NCBI RefSeq assembly: GCF_009663685.2
Contig: NZ_RCOG02000015.1
Span: 208-64,207 of the forward strand
Length of the DNA: 64,000 bases
Source of the DNA: Cupriavidus sp. U2
Lineage (GTDB): Bacteria; Pseudomonadota; Gammaproteobacteria; Burkholderiales; Burkholderiaceae
Direction of reading: 5' to 3'
Shown here: positions 52,001 through 59,839 of the stretch, piece after piece
How the letters are laid out: every line of letters begins with the position of its first letter
Numbering within the stretch: position 1 is the first letter of the stretch
The notes under the pieces: generated by a model
The model's input: the letters and a program-made list of their open reading frames with translations, nothing else
The model's database searches: none
Told to the model about the DNA's origin: nothing
Made by a program: the position numbers and the translations under genes

Positions 52001-52090
52001 CACGTGGCAGAGTTGCGCGAACGGATCGATGTGCGGCTCGAGGTACGCCCCGGCGCGAACGGCAGCCAGGCGGTGCTGCGCTTGCCCTGA
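49037..52090 (+). CDS. sbcC: DNA repair ATPase SbcC (Rad50 type)
   Basis: 1017 residues. Walker A GPTGAGKT (35-42), two long Ala/Glu/Arg-rich coiled coils, and a zinc hook CPVCGGKDHP near residue 507 where the coil turns. The ABC signature TLSGGEGFLASLSLALGLADVVQ lies near 920, and Walker B with D-loop, LDTLFVDEGFGTLDPES, near 952. It forms the SMC-like clamp that feeds DNA ends to SbcD. Length is typical. Operon with sbcD. Confidence 0.95.
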   Translation: MKPLYLRLQAFGPFAATETIDFTRLGEQAFFLIHGPTGAGKTTLLDAICFALYGDTSGGERSAQDMRSANADPALRTEVTLEFGLGAMHYRVSRSPTQDRPSQRAAGGFVKEAAKAQLDVMLDGAWKSHASQPGRVSDAVRDLLGFDSAQFRQVIVLPQGRFRELLTADSRARQGILERLFHTELYRRVEEQLKEQAASIRREAEQIAVRRKTLLDQHGLASIDALTDRIDALQITLAELLRREDVARADSEAAQASLRKGELEHTQIKAWREAEGAHAMLNAKVAAVDGDRARLQAARRAAQVTPAVQQLQAARQDQARVRAAQAQAETSATRAAQAAETAARALRAELSRQEARAAAQRTVTRLEHLLPHARRLEVQRNAVAQAGTTLAMAQSACAAKIDAFQAAARALKALEADAEQARAGAAGMQALQLRLEQARERAARIAKYRQIEAELGPLRAALASSEALKRAATEARDAARVAMRQAEVDWRHGQAARLAGSVRRGEPCPVCGGKDHPALAQQTLALVTDDDLDAARLALQKAEDALAEASTAHQRAGASAAQWQARLADLIEAAGDVSGAGASALDAEIAALAEAARQAEQAGRRAEALAAQAAHARKAVEAAEVLAQAADTAARTAAQEHARLDGEWRAACEQVPEDSRDPDTMTAALEAARREAGALEAALQAAQGAERDAVALQAATAAALASARDNVTQADARVTEREAALADAMRAAAFDHEDAYAAACLSADDMSALDDAIRAFDVELARAAEWHARTAAIAQALQVPDMPALLATRDQAAVRLEAAIRERSEVAASRDTLLQCKGQVESLAAEGREVETRYAVLGRLSEVANGNNPRRMTFQRFVLATLLDEVLEAASLRLLRMSRGRYALQRVREQGDQRMAGGLDLEVFDHDTGTTRPANTLSGGEGFLASLSLALGLADVVQSRAGGIQLDTLFVDEGFGTLDPESLDFAIRTLLDLQQAGRLVGIISHVAELRERIDVRLEVRPGANGSQAVLRLP

Positions 52091-52436
52091 GCGTGCGCTG
52101 CGTGCGCCGGGCGTGACCGATTATCGCCCGCCACGCGCAGACCCTTATTGACCCTGTTTTGACGCCGGGTGTAACCTTTGTTCATTCTGCGAATTGGGGT
52201 TCGTATAGCGAACACCGCTGCACGCCCGATCCGCCGACCATCACCGAAGCCGCCGCAAGACGGCTCATCAAGACAACTGCAAGATTGTGGACCCTGTCCC
52301 GATGTCGTCGCCGTGCCGAGCACGGGGTCGGCGCGCGGGACGCCCGTCCGAGCAGTCTGCCGGAGACATCTTTGCGTGCCGCCCCTCTTGCGGCCGGTCC
52401 CGGCGCGATGCCGGACCCTTCCGTACTGGAACGCAA
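52091..52436. other. 346-bp region between sbcC and pcaI
   Basis: No gene. It holds the pcaI promoter region with two IclR-type boxes (52180-52213) and about 220 bases of leader. No hairpin with a T run follows sbcC. Confidence 0.5.
52180..52213. promoter_or_regulatory. Two PcaR-like operator boxes upstream of pcaIJF
   Basis: GTTCATTCTGCGAAT (52180-52194) and the perfect palindrome GTTCGTATAGCGAAC (52199-52213) begin 19 bases apart, near two helical turns. From memory the Pseudomonas PcaR box is GTTCGATAATCGCAC; both sites keep the GTTC...CG-A frame. Confidence 0.55.
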
Positions 52437-53120
52437 GTGATCAACAAGCTATATGACTCGGTGGAAGCGGCAGTGGCCGGCATCCACGACGGCGCCACGA
52501 TCCTGATCGGCGGCTTTGGCCTGGCTGGCATGCCGGCGGAACTGATCGACGCGGTGATCGCCCAGGGGGCGCGTGACCTGACCATCGTCAACAACAACGC
52601 CGGCAATGGCGACACGGGCCTGGCGGCACTGCTGAAGACCAAGCGCGTGCGCAAGATCATTTGCTCGTTCCCGCGGCAGGTGGATTCGTATGTGTTCGAT
52701 TCGCTGTTCCATGCGGGCGAGATCGAACTGGAACTGGTGCCGCAGGGCAACCTGGCCGAGCGCATCCGCGCCGCCGGTGCCGGCATTGGCGGTTTCTTCA
52801 CGCGCACGGCCTACGGCACGCCGCTGGCCGAAGGCAAGGAAACGCGCATCATCGACGGCCAGGGTTATGTGTTCGAAAAGCCGATCCACGCCGACTTCGC
52901 GCTGATCAAGGCCGACACGGCAGACCGCTGGGGCAACCTGACCTACCGCAAGACCGCACGCAACTTCGGCCCGATCATGGCCATGGCTGCCAAGTGCGCG
53001 ATCGTGCAGGTCAGCCACGTCGTCGAACTGGGCGACATGAACCCCGAGCACATCGTCACGCCGGGCCTGTTCGTCAAGCGTGTGGTCAAGGTGGGCGGCT
53101 CGGCTGCCCAGGCCGCCTGA
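52437..53120 (+). CDS. pcaI: 3-oxoadipate CoA-transferase, alpha subunit
   Basis: 227 residues from a GTG at 52437, where the family begins (VINKLYDSVEAAVAGIHDGATILIGGFGLAGMP). The glycine-rich CoA-transferase motif GGFGLAGMP is at 25-33; RGNQPVQ-type elements are replaced by the usual alpha-subunit pattern KRVRKIICSFPRQVDSYVFDSLF. With PcaJ it moves CoA from succinyl-CoA to 3-oxoadipate in the protocatechuate/catechol pathway. pcaJ follows after 19 bases. Confidence 0.93.
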   Translation: MINKLYDSVEAAVAGIHDGATILIGGFGLAGMPAELIDAVIAQGARDLTIVNNNAGNGDTGLAALLKTKRVRKIICSFPRQVDSYVFDSLFHAGEIELELVPQGNLAERIRAAGAGIGGFFTRTAYGTPLAEGKETRIIDGQGYVFEKPIHADFALIKADTADRWGNLTYRKTARNFGPIMAMAAKCAIVQVSHVVELGDMNPEHIVTPGLFVKRVVKVGGSAAQAA

Positions 53121-53139
53121 GCTTAGAAGGAGAAAGAAC

Positions 53140-53787
53140 ATGCAACGCCTGACCCGCGACCAGATGGCCGCCCGCGTGGCCAAAGACATTCCGGACGGTG
53201 CCGTGGTGAACCTCGGCATCGGCCTGCCCACCCTGGTTGGCAACCATCTGCCGGCTGACAAGGAAATCCTGCTGCACAGCGAAAACGGCCTGCTGGGCAT
53301 GGGCCCCGCCCCGGCTGCCGGTGAAGAAGACGGCGACCTGATCAACGCCGGCAAGCAGCCGGTGACGATCAAGGCCGGTGGTTCGTACTTCCACCACGCC
53401 GATTCGTTCGCGATGATGCGCGGCGGCCATCTTGACTACTGTGTGCTGGGCGGCTTCCAGGTGTCCGAAAAGGGCGACCTGGCCAACTGGCATACCGGTG
53501 CCCCCGGCGCCATTCCCGCCGTGGGCGGTGCGATGGACCTGGCAATCGGCGCCAAGCAGGTGTTCGTGATGATGGAGCACCTGACCAAGCAGGGCGAGAG
53601 CAAGATCGTGCCGGAATGCACCTATCCGCTGACCGGCATCGGCTGCGTGACGCGCATCTACACGGATCTGGCCACGCTCGACGTGACGCCGGACGGCCTG
53701 GTTGCCCGCGACCTCGCGGAAGGCCTGTCGTTTGACGAACTGCAACGTCTGACCGGCGTGCCCCTGAAGCAGGCGCAAACCGCCTGA
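53140..53787 (+). CDS. pcaJ: 3-oxoadipate CoA-transferase, beta subunit
   Basis: 215 residues with GAAGGAGA upstream. The catalytic glutamate is Glu48 in LLHSENGLLGMGP, the conserved beta-subunit SENG motif. Other conserved parts are NLGIGLPTLVGNHLP, GGSYFHHADSFAMMRGGH, and GGAMDLAIGAKQVFVMMEHLTKQGESKIV. It forms a heterodimer or heterotetramer with PcaI. pcaF follows after 38 bases. Confidence 0.95.
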   Translation: MQRLTRDQMAARVAKDIPDGAVVNLGIGLPTLVGNHLPADKEILLHSENGLLGMGPAPAAGEEDGDLINAGKQPVTIKAGGSYFHHADSFAMMRGGHLDYCVLGGFQVSEKGDLANWHTGAPGAIPAVGGAMDLAIGAKQVFVMMEHLTKQGESKIVPECTYPLTGIGCVTRIYTDLATLDVTPDGLVARDLAEGLSFDELQRLTGVPLKQAQTA

Positions 53788-53825
53788 TCCACCACCCAGA
53801 CCACCAAAACCGAGCGAGACAGAAC

Positions 53826-55028
53826 ATGAGCGACGCATTTATCGTTGACGCCATCCGTACCCCCATCGGCCGTTGCGGCGGCAGCCTGTCCGGCGTGCGC
53901 GCGGACGACCTCGGCGCGGTGCCCCTGAAGGCACTGATGGCACGCAACGCCGGCCTGGACTGGTCGGCCATCGACGACGTGATCTACGGCAACGCCAACC
54001 AGGCGGGTGAAGACAACCGCAACGTGGCGCGCATGTCGGCACTGCTGGCCGGACTGCCGGAGGCCGTGCCGGGTTCGACGATCAACCGCCTGTGCGGCTC
54101 GGGCATGGACGCCACCGGCACTGCCGCGCGCGCCATCAAGTCGGGCGAAACCAACCTGATGATCTCGGGCGGCGTGGAAAGCATGAGCCGCGCCCCGTTC
54201 GTGATGGGCAAGGCCACGTCGGCGTTCTCGCGCCAGGCCGAGATCTTCGACACCACCATCGGCTGGCGCTTCATCAACCCGGCGATGCGTGCCGCCTACG
54301 GCGTGGACTCGATGCCCGAGACCGCCGAGAACGTGGCCACGGACTACAAGATCAGCCGCGAAGACCAGGACCTGATGGCGCTGCGCAGCCAGGAAAAGGC
54401 GTCGCGCGCCCAGGCCGACGGCACGCTGGCCCAGGAAATCACCGCCGTCACGATTCCGCAAAAGAAGGGCGACCCGATCGTGGTCGACCGCGACGAGCAC
54501 CCGCGCGCCACCAGCATGGAGGCGCTGGCCAAGCTGCGCGGCGTGGTGCGCCCGGACGGCACCGTGACCGCCGGTAATGCCTCGGGCGTGAACGATGGCG
54601 CCTGCGCCATCCTGCTGGCCAGCGAAGCGGGCCTGAAGCAGCACAACCTGAAGCCGCGTGCCCGCATCGTCGGCATGGCCACGGCCGGCGTGGCACCGCG
54701 CGTGATGGGTATCGGCCCGGCACCGGCCACCCAGAAGCTGATGAAGCAGCTGGGCATGTCGCTGGACCAGATCGACGTGATCGAACTGAACGAAGCGTTT
54801 GCCGCGCAAGGCCTGGCTGTGCTGCGTCAGCTGGGCATTGCCGACGACGACAAGCGCGTGAACCCGAACGGCGGCGCGATCGCCCTGGGCCACCCGCTGG
54901 GCATGAGCGGCGCGCGCCTGGTGACGACGGCGCTGTACCAGCTGGAGCGTACCGGCGGCCGTTTCGCGCTGTGCACGATGTGCATCGGCGTGGGCCAGGG
55001 TATCGCCATGGTGATCGAGCGGGTTTGA
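53826..55028 (+). CDS. pcaF: 3-oxoadipyl-CoA thiolase
   Basis: 400 residues, with all thiolase residues: nucleophile Cys90 in [10 protein letters not shown], His356 in [12 protein letters not shown], and Cys386 in [10 protein letters not shown]. It cleaves 3-oxoadipyl-CoA to acetyl-CoA and succinyl-CoA, the last step of the 3-oxoadipate pathway. The order pcaI-pcaJ-pcaF in one operon makes the assignment secure over a general acetyl-CoA acetyltransferase. The upper-pathway genes (pcaGH, pcaB, pcaC, pcaD) are not in the window. Confidence 0.93.
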   Translation: MSDAFIVDAIRTPIGRCGGSLSGVRADDLGAVPLKALMARNAGLDWSAIDDVIYGNANQAGEDNRNVARMSALLAGLPEAVPGSTINRLCGSGMDATGTAARAIKSGETNLMISGGVESMSRAPFVMGKATSAFSRQAEIFDTTIGWRFINPAMRAAYGVDSMPETAENVATDYKISREDQDLMALRSQEKASRAQADGTLAQEITAVTIPQKKGDPIVVDRDEHPRATSMEALAKLRGVVRPDGTVTAGNASGVNDGACAILLASEAGLKQHNLKPRARIVGMATAGVAPRVMGIGPAPATQKLMKQLGMSLDQIDVIELNEAFAAQGLAVLRQLGIADDDKRVNPNGGAIALGHPLGMSGARLVTTALYQLERTGGRFALCTMCIGVGQGIAMVIERV

Positions 55029-55062
55029 TGGTTCAGGACTGAGTGCCGTCGTTGTGCGCGCC

Positions 55063-55085
55063 CCTCTCCCGCCTTGCGGGAGAGG
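55063..55085. repeat. Short palindromic element after pcaF
   Basis: CCTCTCCCGC-CTT-GCGGGAGAGG, a perfect ten-base stem without T run. GC-rich hairpins of this wording are common dispersed elements in related genomes; it may also end the pca transcript. Confidence 0.5.
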
Positions 55086-55283
55086 CTAGCAAACATGGGG
55101 CAACCGACCAGTTCATCATCCGCTTAATTCCCCTCGCTTCCCGCCGTTAATACAGGTGGGAAGTTTCAGTGGTGTCTCTTCCCCAACGAGGTAGAGCATT
55201 GCGGCCAGGCCGACGGGCTCGCCGGTCTTGCCGCATCTTTTTCTGACTGACCCGGCTCATGTGTGCCGGTGCGGAGTTCTGAG

Positions 55284-56015
55284 ATGTCCCTTCCCGTTGC
55301 CACGCTCGTCACCGGCGCCAGTTCCGGCATTGGCCGTGCGATTGCAGAAATGCTGCTCGCCGATGGTGTGACCCGTGTGATCAATGTCGACTATGCAGAG
55401 CCGACGTGGTCGCATCCGAACCTGACCTTTTTCCAGGCCGACCTGACCGACGCCGACGCCACGCGCGCGGTGGCGGAGACGGTGACCTCGCAGTTCGCGG
55501 TGACCCGGCTTGTCAACAACGCCGGCGCCACGCGTCCCGGCACGGCCGACACGGCCACCGCCGCTGATCTCGATTACGTCGTCGGCCTGACGCTGCAGGC
55601 CACGATGCTGCTGACCCAGGCCTGCCTGCCCGCCATGCGCGCGGCCGGCTTTGGGCGTATCGTCAACATGGCCTCGCGCGCGGCGCTGGGCAAGCCCGAG
55701 CGCGTGGTGTATTCCGCGGCCAAGGCGGGGCTGGTTGGCATGACCCGAACGCTGGCGATGGAGCTGGGCGGCGACGGCATCACCGTCAACGCCGTGGCAC
55801 CGGGTCCCATCGCCACCGAGCTGTTCCGAAAGAGCAATCCGGAGGGCAGCGAACAGACACGGCGCATCCTGGCAAGCATCGCCGTGAAGAGAATGGGAAC
55901 GCCGGAAGACGTGGCGCGTGCCTCGCTGTTCTTCCTCGCCCCCGAGAATGGTTTCGTGACGGGACAAGTGCTGTACGTCTGCGGCGGAACCACGCTGGGG
56001 GTGGCACCCGTATAA
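55284..56015 (+). CDS. Short-chain dehydrogenase/reductase
   Basis: 243 residues. Classical SDR: cofactor motif TGASSGIGRAIAEML (10-24), NNAGATRPG, active site Ser in NMASRAALG, Tyr and Lys in VVYSAAKAGLVGMTRTLAMELGGDGITVNAVAPGPI. The cofactor-loop VDYAEP with an acidic residue suggests NAD over NADP. The start at 55284 has GGAG upstream. It lies 256 bases after pcaF and 110 bases before the Bug gene in the same direction, so it could be part of a carboxylate or aromatic uptake unit; substrate unknown. Confidence 0.88.
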   Translation: MSLPVATLVTGASSGIGRAIAEMLLADGVTRVINVDYAEPTWSHPNLTFFQADLTDADATRAVAETVTSQFAVTRLVNNAGATRPGTADTATAADLDYVVGLTLQATMLLTQACLPAMRAAGFGRIVNMASRAALGKPERVVYSAAKAGLVGMTRTLAMELGGDGITVNAVAPGPIATELFRKSNPEGSEQTRRILASIAVKRMGTPEDVARASLFFLAPENGFVTGQVLYVCGGTTLGVAPV

Positions 56016-56124
56016 GAAAGTTGCCCGCCCCAAGGCACGGGGTGGAATAGCGATACACAAGCATTGCGCCTGCGGCCGCTCACAAGGTTCGTCCGCCGGT
56101 GTGCATCAATTCCTGGAGCACAAG

Positions 56125-57129
56125 ATGAGCATCACCAATCAAACCTCGAAGGCGCGCAGACGCCTGCTGGCCGCTGGCGTCGCAATGGCCGCCGGCTTTG
56201 CCGTCATGACCGGCGCGCAGGCGCAGGGCAACTACCCGACCAAGCCGATCACGATGATCGTGCCGTTCTCGGCCGGTGGCACCACCGACATCCTGGCCCG
56301 TATCGTCAGCCTGCAACTGGGCAAGGCGCTGGGTCAGCCGGTGGTGGTGGACAACCGTCCGGGCGCGGGCGGCAACATCGGCGCGTCGCTGGCTGCCAAG
56401 GCCCCGGGCGACGGCTACACGCTGTTCATGGGCACGATCGGCACGCACGCGATCAACCAGTCGCTGTACTCGAAGCTGCCGTACGACCCGGTCAAGGATT
56501 TCGCGCCGATCACGCGCGTGGCCATGGTGCCGAACATCGTCGTGGTCAACCCGAAGGTGCCGGTTCACAACATCAAGGAACTGATTGCCTACGTGAAGGC
56601 CAACCCGGACAAGCTGTCGTACGGTTCGTCGGGTAGCGGTTCGTCGATGCACCTGTCGGGCGAACTGTTCAACTCGATGACCGGCCTGCATATCCAGCAC
56701 ATTCCGTACAAGGGCAGCGCCCCGGCCGTGAACGACCTGCTGGGCAACCAGATCGGCCTGATGTTCGACAACATGCCCTCGTCGTACCCGCACGTGAAGG
56801 CCGGCAAGCTGCGCGCCATCGCCGTGACCTCGGGCAAGCGTTCGCCGGCACTGCCGGACGTGCCGACCGTGGCCGAAGCCGGGGTGCCGGGCTATGAAGC
56901 CACGTCGTGGTTCGCGCTGTACGCCACCGGCGGCACGCCGCAGCCGATCGTCGATCGCCTGAACGCCGAAGTGGTCAAGATCCTGGCCATGCCGGAAGTG
57001 AAGAAGCAGATGGCCGAGCAAGGCGCCGAGCCGAACCCGGAGAAGCCGGCCCAGCTGGCCGCCTTCATGAAGTCGGAAACCGCCAAGTGGGCCAAGGTGG
57101 TGAAGGCTTCGGGCGCGACGGTGGACTGA
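56125..57129 (+). CDS. Bug-family (TctC) periplasmic substrate-binding protein
   Basis: 334 residues. Signal peptide RRRLLAAGVAMAAGFAVMTGAQAQ, then the family core YPTKPITMIVPFSAGGTTDILARIVSLQLGKALGQPVVVDNRPGAGGNIG and GDGYTLFMGTIGTHAINQSLY. Proteins of this class bind carboxylates, amides or aromatic acids and are greatly expanded in Bordetella, Cupriavidus and relatives, mostly as orphans without TctAB. No permease gene is adjacent. Closeness to pcaIJF and an SDR suggests an aromatic or dicarboxylic ligand, which is inference. Confidence 0.92.
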   Translation: MSITNQTSKARRRLLAAGVAMAAGFAVMTGAQAQGNYPTKPITMIVPFSAGGTTDILARIVSLQLGKALGQPVVVDNRPGAGGNIGASLAAKAPGDGYTLFMGTIGTHAINQSLYSKLPYDPVKDFAPITRVAMVPNIVVVNPKVPVHNIKELIAYVKANPDKLSYGSSGSGSSMHLSGELFNSMTGLHIQHIPYKGSAPAVNDLLGNQIGLMFDNMPSSYPHVKAGKLRAIAVTSGKRSPALPDVPTVAEAGVPGYEATSWFALYATGGTPQPIVDRLNAEVVKILAMPEVKKQMAEQGAEPNPEKPAQLAAFMKSETAKWAKVVKASGATVD

Positions 57130-57180
57130 TCGCCTGAGCCTGCGTCGGTAGCACGCAGGCAAGCAGTACGGCAGTACTCG

Positions 57181-57220
57181 AACCGGCCCCGGGCGCCTGC
57201 CCGGCGGCCGGTTTTTTATT
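57181..57220 (+). terminator. Rho-independent terminator after the Bug gene
   Basis: AACCGGCC pairs with GGCCGGTT around a GC-rich loop, followed by TTTTATT. Confidence 0.85.
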
Positions 57221-57371
57221 GCCCGCGCCAAAAGACGCGTGCCAAAAGACGCGGACCAAAGAAAACGCCCGCAAGGTTGTCGCGGGCGCAAATCCCAGGT
57301 CCGTGAGGACAGGAGGAGACAAGCTGCGGCTTCGGCGTGCGGCCAGGCGGACCCTGGCCGCTTGCAGGCAA

Positions 57372-57587
57372 TCAGGTCAGGCTGTACTTGACGACCTGTT
57401 CCTCGACACCGACGAAGCGCACCAGCTGGCGCAGGCCGCTGGCGTATTCCTTGATATGGTGGCCGTCCGGGGTATCGGGCAGCCGGTAGTAGATCGGTGC
57501 CGTTCCGGCACGTGCGCGCGCGGCGCTGACGGACACCGAGGACTCGCCCGCTGCCGTGCCTTCGGTGATTTCCGGTCTTGCGTTCAT
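57372..57587 (-). CDS. Small hypothetical protein, 71 residues
   Basis: Begins MNARPEITEGTAAGES at 57587, with GGGAG upstream. The N-terminal half is low complexity (SSVSVSAARARAG); the C-terminal half has a possible fold, APIYYRLPDTPDGHHIKEYASGLRQLVRFVGVEEQVVKYSLT. No cysteine, signal or membrane segment. I do not recognise it. It is divergent from the PadR-type regulator across a 341-base region with a palindrome, so it may be that regulator's target. Confidence 0.6.
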   Translation of the reverse strand: MNARPEITEGTAAGESSVSVSAARARAGTAPIYYRLPDTPDGHHIKEYASGLRQLVRFVGVEEQVVKYSLT

Positions 57588-57928
57588 CGACGACTCCCAG
57601 GAGACGCATGGCGCTGAACGTTGGGCCGGCAAGGAAAAGGCGCGCGCATGCGGGTGGCAATGTCTGGAATGTATTGCAGGCGGTCGCGAAAAGCCATTTC
57701 GATTTTTTTACATCAGTTTCAGGATAATTGCCTAAATTGTCATATTTAGGAATCTGTTGGGCTGTCGATATCAGGATGGTGGTCCCGCGCCGGCGCCGCC
57801 CGACAGGCGTTGCAAGGGTTAACGGCATGACGCGCCCCGACTTGCGCGCTACCATAGCGCCACCCTGAACATTCCCGGCTCAAGGCAGCAACCTTCATGC
57901 CAACCCCGGGCCACCACTTGCACGGCGA
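57588..57928. other. 341-bp divergent region before the PadR-type regulator
   Basis: No gene. It is AT-rich between about 57700 and 57760 and contains the inverted repeat at 57731-57750. Confidence 0.5.
57731..57750. promoter_or_regulatory. Candidate PadR-type operator
   Basis: CCTAAATTGTCATATTTAGG, perfect six-base arms (CCTAAA / TTTAGG) with eight bases between, in an AT-rich patch of the divergent intergenic region. Confidence 0.4.
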
Positions 57929-58519
57929 ATGTCCACCCAGCACGCGCTCCTGATTTCCCTGATTGAAAAGCCGTCGTCGGGTTACGACCTGGCGCGCCGT
58001 TTCGACAAGTCCATCGGCTATTTCTGGCACGCCACGCACCAGCAGATTTACCGCGAACTGGGGCGGATGGCCGAAATGGGCTGGATTGCGGCCGAAGACG
58101 GCGGCAAGGATCAGGCAACCCCGGCCACTCCGGCCAGCGCACCGCACGGGGCGCCGGCGGAGAAAAAGAATCGCAAGAAGGTGTACTACGTGCTGCCGTC
58201 CGGCCGCGACGAACTGGTGCGATGGGTGCTGTCGCCCGGTGCGGGGCTGGACCAGCGTGAGGAAATTCTGGTCAAGCTACGTGCAGATGCTGCAATCGGG
58301 CCGCTCGGGCTGGACGAGGAAATGCGGCGCCTGATCGCCCTGCACGAGGATCGCCTGGCGCTCTACCGCGATATCGAACGCAAGGATTTCGGCGGCACGC
58401 TCGATCGGCGCCAGCAAATCCAGTATGCGCTGCTGCGGCGAGGCATCCGGTTCCAGGAGGACTGGGTGAAGTGGGGGCGCGACTTGATGCCGCTGCTGGA
58501 AATACCCGGCGAAGGCTAA
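57929..58519 (+). CDS. PadR-family transcriptional regulator
   Basis: 196 residues. The N-terminal PadR winged helix is ALLISLIEKPSSGYDLARRFDKSIGYFWHATHQQIYRELGRMAEMGWI, interrupted by an Ala/Pro-rich insert (ATPATPASAPHGAPAEKKN) before the wing strand KKVYYVLPSGRDELVRWV. The C-terminal part (about 100-190) is the helical Vir_act_alpha_C dimerisation domain. PadR proteins respond to phenolic acids in the best-studied cases. The target is unknown. Confidence 0.88.
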   Translation: MSTQHALLISLIEKPSSGYDLARRFDKSIGYFWHATHQQIYRELGRMAEMGWIAAEDGGKDQATPATPASAPHGAPAEKKNRKKVYYVLPSGRDELVRWVLSPGAGLDQREEILVKLRADAAIGPLGLDEEMRRLIALHEDRLALYRDIERKDFGGTLDRRQQIQYALLRRGIRFQEDWVKWGRDLMPLLEIPGEG

Positions 58520-58543
58520 CGGCGGAGCACCGGCTGCCAATCC

Positions 58544-58577
58544 CCTTTCCCGCCGGGCTGCACCGGGGCGGGAAAGG
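58544..58577. terminator. Bidirectional hairpin between the PadR and nitronate monooxygenase genes
   Basis: CCTTTCCCGCC pairs perfectly with GGCGGGAAAGG between convergent genes, with a 12-base GC-rich loop. Confidence 0.6.
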
Positions 58578-58610
58578 AAGACATCAGCAATACATCAGAA
58601 AAACGCCAAA

Positions 58611-59600
58611 TCAGGCGACGCTGGCCGCATGCGCGGCGGCTTCCGCGGGCGCCAGGCCCAGGCGGCGGCGTGCCAGTGCGTACTCTTCCACGAAACGGCG
58701 CACCAGTTCGGCTGCCGGTACCACGCGCTTGATGGCGCCCACGCCCTGACCGGCGCCCCAGATGTCCTTCCACGGCTTGACCCGGGTCGAGCCGAAGTTC
58801 ATGGCCGTGGCATCCGACGTCGGCAGTGCTTCCGGGTCCAGGCCCGAGCGCACGATGCTTTCGCGCAGGTAATTCCCGTGCACGCCCGTGAACAGGTTCG
58901 AATAGACGATGTCGTCGGCGTTGCTGTCGACGATCATCTGCTTGTAAGCGTCCTGGGCATTGGCTTCCAGCGTGGCAATGAAGGCCGAGCCGATATAGGC
59001 CAGGTCTGCGCCGGCGGCCTGGGCGGCCAGCACGGCGTCACCGCTGGCGATGGCGCCGGACAGCAGCAGCGGGCCATCGAACCATTCGCGGATTTCGTGC
59101 AACAGCGCAAACGGCGACAGCGTGCCGGCATGGCCGCCCGCGCCGGCCGCCACGGCGATCAGGCCGTCGGCACCCTTGTCGATCGCCTTGCGGGCAAAGG
59201 TATTGTTGATCACGTCATGCAGCACGATGCCGCCGTACGAATGCACGGCCTCGTTGACTTCCGCGCGGGCGCCCAGCGACGTAATGACGATGGGCACCTT
59301 GTAGCGCACGCACATTTCCAGGTCGTGTTCGAGCCGGTCGTTGGACTTGTGCACGATCTGGTTGACCGCGAACGGGGCGGCGGGACGGTCGGGGTGCTTT
59401 GCGTCGTGCTCGGCCAGCTCGGTCGTGATGCGGTCGAGCCATTCCTCCAGCTTCTCGGCCGGGCGCGCGTTGAGCGCAGGGAACGAGCCCACCACGCCGG
59501 CCTTGCATTGCGCGATGACCAGGTCGGGATTGGAAATGATGAACAGCGGCGAGCAGACGGCCGGCAGCGACAGGTTTTGCAGCAGGGCGGGAATGGCCAT
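58611..59600 (-). CDS. Nitronate monooxygenase / 2-nitropropane dioxygenase family flavoprotein
   Basis: 329 residues from the ATG at 59600 (AAGGAA upstream). FMN-binding TIM barrel: CSPLFIISNPDLVIAQCKAGVVGSFPALNARP, NQIVHKSNDRLEHDL, GADGLIAVAAGAGGHAGTLSPFALLHEI with His157 in the position of the catalytic base, GADLAYIGSAFIAT, and KPWKDIWGAGQGVGAIKRV near the end. This class oxidises alkyl nitronates such as propionate 3-nitronate; some members have other substrates. Two mirrored palindromes in its upstream region suggest control by a MarR-type repressor. Confidence 0.88.
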   Translation of the reverse strand: MAIPALLQNLSLPAVCSPLFIISNPDLVIAQCKAGVVGSFPALNARPAEKLEEWLDRITTELAEHDAKHPDRPAAPFAVNQIVHKSNDRLEHDLEMCVRYKVPIVITSLGARAEVNEAVHSYGGIVLHDVINNTFARKAIDKGADGLIAVAAGAGGHAGTLSPFALLHEIREWFDGPLLLSGAIASGDAVLAAQAAGADLAYIGSAFIATLEANAQDAYKQMIVDSNADDIVYSNLFTGVHGNYLRESIVRSGLDPEALPTSDATAMNFGSTRVKPWKDIWGAGQGVGAIKRVVPAAELVRRFVEEYALARRRLGLAPAEAAAHAASVA

Positions 59601-59690
59601 GACAGTTCCTTCGGAGGAGGGCGGCAAATCGTGGAGCACATGCCATCGACGCGGCGAGGCAGGCAGGCGATCAGGCAATCGGACTTGCTA

Positions 59691-59754
59691 TGCAACCAGT
59701 TGCATGATGAATCGCAAGGTATCACGTTCGCCGGGCCACGTGCAACTGGTTGCA
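59691..59754. promoter_or_regulatory. Pair of mirrored TGCAAC/GTTGCA operators
   Basis: TGCAACCAGTTGCA (59691-59704) and TGCAACTGGTTGCA (59741-59754) are reverse complements of each other, each with six-base palindromic arms, starting exactly 50 bases apart between the nitronate monooxygenase gene and the recombinase-like gene. Confidence 0.6.
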
Positions 59755-59839
59755 GAGACTATTTGCGGCATCGCCGCAGCGTCCAGTGGCGCATTGTCTA
59801 CAATGGCCCCATTGCCTTATGTGCCATGCAGGAGATGAA

